Shown: in pieces, positions 59,582 to 64,000 of the stretch
Position numbering within the stretch: the first letter of the stretch is position 1
How the letters are laid out: the number at the start of each line of letters is the position of its first letter
Origin: Pelomonas sp965229315
GTDB taxonomy: Bacteria > Pseudomonadota > Gammaproteobacteria > Burkholderiales > Burkholderiaceae_C
Length of the DNA: 64,000 nucleotides
Assembly (NCBI RefSeq): GCF_965229315.1
Contig: NZ_CBDDJA010000002.1
Span: 3,968,001-4,032,000, forward strand
Direction: 5' to 3'
Made by a program: the position numbers and the translations under genes
Notes under the pieces: generated by a model
What the model saw: only the letters and a program-made list of their open reading frames with translations
Told to the model about the DNA's origin: nothing
The model's database searches: none

Positions 59582-61048
59582 TCACACAGCGGCGCCTTGC
59601 ATGAGTTCGACGCGGGCCTGCTCGCGGGCCTCGGCCAGCCGCGCCGTCACCCAGCCGACCGCGAACCAGGCGGCCGGGTCGCGGGCCACCAGGGCCTGGT
59701 AGCCATCGCGGGCGGTGTGCAGATCGTTGACTTCGCCCAGCACCCGCTGGGCCGTGGCCCATGTCTTCATCTGGCGGGCGGTGCGCTTCTTCGGCAGCAG
59801 CGGCGCGAAGAACTCGAGGGCGTAGCGCTGGCGTTTCACGTCCTTGCGCAGTTCGTGCAGCGCCGGCAGGTCCAGCTCGTCGAAGGCCTGGCAGCGCTGC
59901 ACGATGCGCCGGTGCCAGCGGCGCAGGCGGTGGCGCGCGAGGTGCTTCAGCGAGCCTGGCGGCGTTTCGCCCGGTGCCAGGCCGGCGCGCCAGGCGATGC
60001 AGGCCAGCAGCAGCCGCTGCGTGGCGTCACCGCGGATCAGCGCCGGCAGGTCGGGCAGGTCAGGCAGATGGGGCACTTCGCTGGTCAGCGGCGGCGCACC
60101 GGCCCGCGCCAGCTCGGCCGCCACGCCGCTGTCCAGCACGTCGCGGTCGCGCGCGCGGCCCAGTTCGGCGGACAGCGTGCGCAGCCCCTGCACCAGTTCG
60201 GCGGGCGGCTCCGCCACCCAGCCCCGGAAGGCGCGCAGCGCGCTGCGCAGCCGGCGCAGGCCCACGCGCATCTGGTGCACGTGGCCGGGGCGCCGTCCGG
60301 CATCGCCCTCGGCCAGCCCGATGGCATTGCGGCTGACGTGGGCCAGGCATTCGTCGAACACCGCGCCGAAGGCGTCCAGCGGCGTGGCGGCGGTGTCGTA
60401 GCGCGGCGGCATCGCCTTGCGCAGCGGCGGATGCGGCTCGCCCGCCGCGAGCCGGTGGCCGCGCTCGGCCTTGTTGTGCGGGTCGTAGACCAGGCCGAAA
60501 CGCTGGCGCCAGCGCGCCACCAGCGCCAGCATCGCGGCGGGCGAGCCGGACACCAGCTCGAACTCGACCTCGCGGATCGGCCGGGCCACGCTGCCCGCCG
60601 TGACCCGGCCCTCATCCAGCGCGATGTCGACGACGGCGCCGCGCGTGCGCACGCGCCGCACGAGCCGCCGCACCTCGGTCTGGAAGCGCACGCCCACCGC
60701 CTGGCCGTCCTCGTGCGCCTGGCCCAGCAGCTTGAGCAGCTTCTGGCCCGGCGCCGTGGCGGCATGCGCGGCCGGGTCGGGGCTGGCGTCGGGTCGCTCC
60801 GCTTCGTGCTCGAAGCGTTCCAGGGCGCCGCCGCCGGCCCCCTTCAGCGCCTGCACCCAGCGCCCGCCTTCGCGGCGCATGCGCCAGGCCAGGCCGGCGC
60901 GGGCCAGGCGCTGGTCCGGCGTGTCCAGATAGCTGGCGGTCAGCGCTGCGCGCTGCGCGGTGCCTCGCGCCACCAGCTCGGCTGCGAGCGCCTGCCGCGC
61001 CACCGCCGGGACGAGGAACTTCAGCTCGATCTCGGCGTTGTCAGCCAT
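59582..61048 (-). CDS. CYTH-CHAD domain protein
   Basis: 488 residues. The CYTH (triphosphate tunnel) domain, about 1-200, begins with the ExExK motif EIELK (6-10). The CHAD domain (about 215-480) has conserved histidines and arginines in VHQMRVGLRRLRSALRAF and LHELRKDVKRQRYALEFF, and ends in LGEVNDL. CYTH proteins hydrolyse triphosphates and CHAD domains bind polyphosphate, so inorganic tri/polyphosphate is the probable ligand. It is transcribed toward the subtilase gene. Confidence 0.92.
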   Translation of the reverse strand: MADNAEIELKFLVPAVARQALAAELVARGTAQRAALTASYLDTPDQRLARAGLAWRMRREGGRWVQALKGAGGGALERFEHEAERPDASPDPAAHAATAPGQKLLKLLGQAHEDGQAVGVRFQTEVRRLVRRVRTRGAVVDIALDEGRVTAGSVARPIREVEFELVSGSPAAMLALVARWRQRFGLVYDPHNKAERGHRLAAGEPHPPLRKAMPPRYDTAATPLDAFGAVFDECLAHVSRNAIGLAEGDAGRRPGHVHQMRVGLRRLRSALRAFRGWVAEPPAELVQGLRTLSAELGRARDRDVLDSGVAAELARAGAPPLTSEVPHLPDLPDLPALIRGDATQRLLLACIAWRAGLAPGETPPGSLKHLARHRLRRWHRRIVQRCQAFDELDLPALHELRKDVKRQRYALEFFAPLLPKKRTARQMKTWATAQRVLGEVNDLHTARDGYQALVARDPAAWFAVGWVTARLAEAREQARVELMQGAAV

Positions 61049-61165
61049 CACGTCCAAGCCAGTTGACCCATGACCCCAGCGGGCCGAGCGCCGGGCCGCT
61101 CCCAAGCCGGCCCAGGATAGCGCTGGTGCCCCACCCGTTCAGCGCGTCGCGACGGGGCGAGGGCT

Positions 61166-62860
61166 TCAATCCCCGAACTGCACCTTCGCCCGCCGGACCG
61201 CCCATGCATCGAACTTGGCGCCATAGGCCTCCTCGATGCGGTTGCGCTTGACCTTGAAGGTGGGCGTGATGAAGCCGTTGTCCACCGTCCACGGCGTCTT
61301 GATGAGCACCAGCGTGGCCAGCTGCTCGTGCGGGTCCAGCCGCGCGTTGACGGCGTCCAGGTGCTGCGCGAGTTCGGCCTGCAGGCCGGCGGCGTCGCTC
61401 GTCGCGCGCTGCAGGCCCTGCGGCGACAGCATCGCGATGCCCAGCGGCTGGCCCATGTTGGCGCCGGCCACGCAGCAGGCCTCGATGGCGGGGTTCATGC
61501 CCAGCTTGTCCTCGATGGGTGCGGGCGCGACGTACTTGCCCTTGCTGGTCTTGAACAAGTCCTTCACGCGGCCGGTGATGCGCACGCAGCCATCGGCGTC
61601 CTGGCTGGCCTTGTCGCCGGTGCGCAGCCAGCCGTCGGCCGTCAGCGCGTCGGCAGTCAGCGCGGGCTCCTTGTAGTAGCCCAGCATCAGCGCCGGGCTG
61701 CGCATCTGCAGCTCACCGCTGGCCGGGTCGATGCGCGTCTGCACGCCGGGGTAGGCCGGGCCCACCGTGCCGAACTGGCGCTTGCCCGGCTCGGTCATGT
61801 GCGACAGCGCCAGGTTCTCGGTCATGCCGTAGCCCTCGTTGACGCGCAGGCCCAGCGTCTCGTACCACTCCAGCAGCGCCACCGGCATGGGGGCGGCGCC
61901 GCCCACGGCCAGGCGGCACTGGTCCAGCCCCAGCGTCTTCATGATCTTGCGGCGCACCAGGCCGCCGATGAGGGGCAGGCGCAGCAGCCGGTTCAGCTTG
62001 GCCGGCGGCATCTTGGCCTGCACGCCCTGCTGGAACTTGACCCACAGCCGCGGCACCGAGAAGAACACCGTCGGGCGCGCGCGCTGCAGATCGGCCGTGA
62101 AGGTGTCCAGCGACTCGGCGAAGAAGAGCTGGCAGCCGGTCAGCAGCCAGCCGTGCTCCACCAGCGCGCGCTCGGCCACGTGGGCCAGCGGCAGGTAGGA
62201 CAGCATGCGGTCCGCGGCGGTCATGTGGAAGCGCTTCATGCCCTCCTCCACCGCCCAGCCGAAGCCGCCGAAGCTGTGCATCACGCCCTTGGGGTTGCCG
62301 GTGGTGCCGGAGGTGTAGATCAGCGTGCACAGCTCGTCCGCGCCGCGCAGCGGCTCGCCCTTGAGCGGCTCGGTGCGCGCGCAGATCGCGTCCCAGCCTT
62401 CGTAGGCCTGCTTCGCGTCGTCGGGCGACAGCGCGTAGCTCGCACCGGGCAGGGCGGCGGGCACGCCGGGCTTCATGCCCTCCCAGCCGTCGAGCTTGCC
62501 GATGAAGACGAAGCGCGCCTCGCTGTGGGCGAGGATCTGCGCGATGGTGCCGGCCGCCAGCGTCGGGTACAGCGGTACCGACACATAACCGGCCATCCAG
62601 ATGGCCAGGTCGCTCATCAGCCACCAGGCGCAGTTCTTGGACAGGATGGCCACCTTGGCGTCGGCCGGCCAGCCTTCCGCGGCGCCTTTGGCCTTCAGGA
62701 ACGCGGCCATGCGGCGCACCTGCTCGCCGACCTGGGCCCAGGTGTAGTCCTTGACCTCGGCACCTCCCATGGGCTGCGTCAGCGTGACGCGGTGGGCCGC
62801 CGTGCGCTCCCAGTGGTACAGGCGTGGCAGGGCGAGCTGGTCGGCAGCGATGGTGGCCAT
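61166..62860 (-). CDS. AMP-binding long-chain acyl-CoA synthetase-like protein
   Basis: 564 residues of the adenylate-forming superfamily. The P-loop LIYTSGTTGNPKGVMHS, NEGYGMTE, the ATP-binding LRTGD and the hinge ITGRVKDLFKTSKGKYVAP are present, with a C-terminal Lys region. It activates a fatty or other carboxylic acid as an acyl-AMP and then acyl-CoA; chain specificity is not evident. GAGGAG precedes the ATG at 62860. Confidence 0.88.
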   Translation of the reverse strand: MATIAADQLALPRLYHWERTAAHRVTLTQPMGGAEVKDYTWAQVGEQVRRMAAFLKAKGAAEGWPADAKVAILSKNCAWWLMSDLAIWMAGYVSVPLYPTLAAGTIAQILAHSEARFVFIGKLDGWEGMKPGVPAALPGASYALSPDDAKQAYEGWDAICARTEPLKGEPLRGADELCTLIYTSGTTGNPKGVMHSFGGFGWAVEEGMKRFHMTAADRMLSYLPLAHVAERALVEHGWLLTGCQLFFAESLDTFTADLQRARPTVFFSVPRLWVKFQQGVQAKMPPAKLNRLLRLPLIGGLVRRKIMKTLGLDQCRLAVGGAAPMPVALLEWYETLGLRVNEGYGMTENLALSHMTEPGKRQFGTVGPAYPGVQTRIDPASGELQMRSPALMLGYYKEPALTADALTADGWLRTGDKASQDADGCVRITGRVKDLFKTSKGKYVAPAPIEDKLGMNPAIEACCVAGANMGQPLGIAMLSPQGLQRATSDAAGLQAELAQHLDAVNARLDPHEQLATLVLIKTPWTVDNGFITPTFKVKRNRIEEAYGAKFDAWAVRRAKVQFGD

Positions 62861-62982
62861 GGGAGTCTCCTCAACGTTTTTCTAGGGGGGAGCCGCGAAG
62901 TTAACCGCGTGTCAAGCGGACACCGCTACGGGAAAACACCTTGCGACGTGACGGGACGCGCGGTATCCGTAGAGAGACTGCT

Positions 62983-64000
62983 CTAGAACTGACCCGACCA
63001 GGACGCGGCGCTGCCCCCCTGGCCCAACTGGGCGCGCAGCGCATCCATCGGATGATGCGGTGCCAGCCACTCGGGCCGCAGAGCATCTGCGCGGGCGAGG
63101 GCCTGCGCGGCGTCCGGTGAACGGGCGGCGACCAGGCTGGCCGCGAGGTCCAGCTGGGCGCGCCAATGCGGCAGGCCCTGCGGCGCGGGCAGGCGGTCGA
63201 GGTAGGCCACCCGCTCGCGCAGTGCCTGGACACCGTCTTGCGGCCGGCCGCGGGCGCGCTGCAGTTCGCCGTCCAGCTGGCCGACCCGGGTGCGCCAGGC
63301 GTCGAAGTTGCGCATCCAGCCCGTGGACTGCATCTGCTGCAGCGGCACCAGGACGTCCTGCGCCAGCGCCAGGTCGTTCAGCACCAGGCCCACGCGCACG
63401 ATGGCCGTCATGGCGTCCACCCAGGGCGGCCCCGCCGGGATCTTCCCCGAGCGCAGCTCGGCGGCCAGCGTGCGCGCCCGCGGCAGCAACTCCGCCCGCT
63501 TCGGCGAGTCCAGCGCTTGGGCCAGCAGGGCCTGCGCTTCGCGTGGCAGGCGCTGGTTGGGGTTGCGCGCCGCGGCCTCTGGCAGGATGGCGGCCAGCTG
63601 CGCCTGCGTGCGCACGGCGCCGCTGGCGTCGCCCAGCTCCATCTGGTGCCGGGCCAGATCGTTGTACATGCGCTGGCTGCTCGAATTGCCGCGGCCCAGC
63701 AGGGCGTCCATGTCGGCCGCGAGCGCGAGCGCCGCCTCGGTCGTGGCTTGCGGGCGCCCCAGCCTAGCCTGCACCACCCACAACCCCTGGCGCGAGCGCT
63801 GCACGAAGCGGGCGCGGTGCGGCGGGGCGTGGGCGCCCGCCTCGACGAGCGGCTGCATCACCGCCTCGGCGTCCAGCCAGCGGCCCTGGTTGGTGCGCAG
63901 CACGTAGATGTAGAGGTTGAAGAAGACGTACTCGTAGTCCGTCGGCTTGTAGATCTGCTGCTTCAGCGCCCAGGCCTTCTCGCCCACGGCCTCGGCTTCG
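62983..64000 (-). CDS. TPR-like helical protein, C-terminal part (cut by right edge)
   Basis: At least 338 residues; the frame stays open to the window end, so the start lies outside. The visible part is a chain of helix pairs rich in Ala, Leu and Arg (for example LGRPQATTEAALALAADMDALLG and MELGDASGAVRTQAQLAAILP) as in tetratricopeptide proteins. No catalytic domain is visible. It may be the C-terminal sensor/scaffold of a larger protein such as a Ser/Thr kinase; this cannot be decided here. Confidence 0.65.
   Translation of the reverse strand, partial: EAEAVGEKAWALKQQIYKPTDYEYVFFNLYIYVLRTNQGRWLDAEAVMQPLVEAGAHAPPHRARFVQRSRQGLWVVQARLGRPQATTEAALALAADMDALLGRGNSSSQRMYNDLARHQMELGDASGAVRTQAQLAAILPEAAARNPNQRLPREAQALLAQALDSPKRAELLPRARTLAAELRSGKIPAGPPWVDAMTAIVRVGLVLNDLALAQDVLVPLQQMQSTGWMRNFDAWRTRVGQLDGELQRARGRPQDGVQALRERVAYLDRLPAPQGLPHWRAQLDLAASLVAARSPDAAQALARADALRPEWLAPHHPMDALRAQLGQGGSAASWSGQF

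Noticed and set aside
1..64000. CRISPR arrays, insertion sequences, rRNA genes, integrases
   Set aside because: No regularly spaced direct repeats, transposase or integrase frames, or rRNA sequence were seen on either strand.

Overview
The window is uniformly GC-rich and compact. Its gene set (PEP-CTERM and GlyGly-CTERM-like sorting signals, ProQ/FinO protein, c5-type cytochrome, RadA, IlvE followed by a CHCC zinc-finger protein, TopB, BirA) points to a beta-proteobacterium of the order Burkholderiales, close to the Roseateles/Rubrivivax/Rhizobacter group. This is inferred from protein character only; no marker gene such as 16S rRNA is present. The stretch looks like ordinary chromosome with a few accessory insertions.

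Left part (1-15.5 kb). A retron-type reverse transcriptase (64-1380, minus) is preceded by a candidate msr-msd RNA bounded by a perfect 11-nt inverted repeat (1414-1556). Then come a MarC-family membrane protein, nitronate monooxygenase, a GMC oxidoreductase, a secreted trypsin-like protease, a B12-binding radical SAM protein with a small monooxygenase-fold partner, a cyclophilin, a two-component system (10.3-12.4 kb), and a short acyl-metabolism cluster (alpha/beta hydrolase with a Cys nucleophile, acyl carrier protein, ketoacyl synthase) followed by a ParA/MinD-like ATPase.

Accessory block (15.56-19.6 kb). A small HTH-like regulator has two matching operator-like palindromes in its divergent promoter region. 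It is followed by a short transcription unit ended by a terminator, an HNH endonuclease, and a coiled-coil Mrr-type restriction endonuclease of visibly lower GC. Two stretches of more than 300 bp here hold no convincing gene. This is the most island-like part of the window.

Middle (19.7-44 kb). A DUF3365-like haem-motif/HAMP sensor sits beside a Ser/Thr kinase with a duplicated C-terminal module. Next are a PHP-type lipoprotein, a PEP-CTERM protein, an RlmI-like methyltransferase divergent from glutaminase, a minus-strand operon (membrane protein, DTW tRNA-modification enzyme, DsbD, thioredoxin-like protein), an M17 aminopeptidase, a ProQ-type RNA chaperone, two exporters, a solute-binding protein, radA, small enzymes, ilvE with its zinc-finger partner, a YheT-like hydrolase and a membrane-anchored cytochrome c.

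Right part (44.3-64 kb). tRNA-Arg(CCG) with its terminator precedes a lipoprotein made of three tandem repeats. A minus-strand series follows (AEC transporter, M16 peptidase, two hypothetical proteins), then a PAS/HAMP histidine kinase, topB, a SET-domain protein, birA, a SPOR-like protein, a subtilase with a GlyGly-CTERM-like tail, a CYTH-CHAD protein, an acyl-CoA synthetase and a protein cut by the right edge.

Most long antisense open frames are artefacts of GC-rich codon usage and are left out. The strongest candidate for an under-described system is the retron-like locus at 64-1556.
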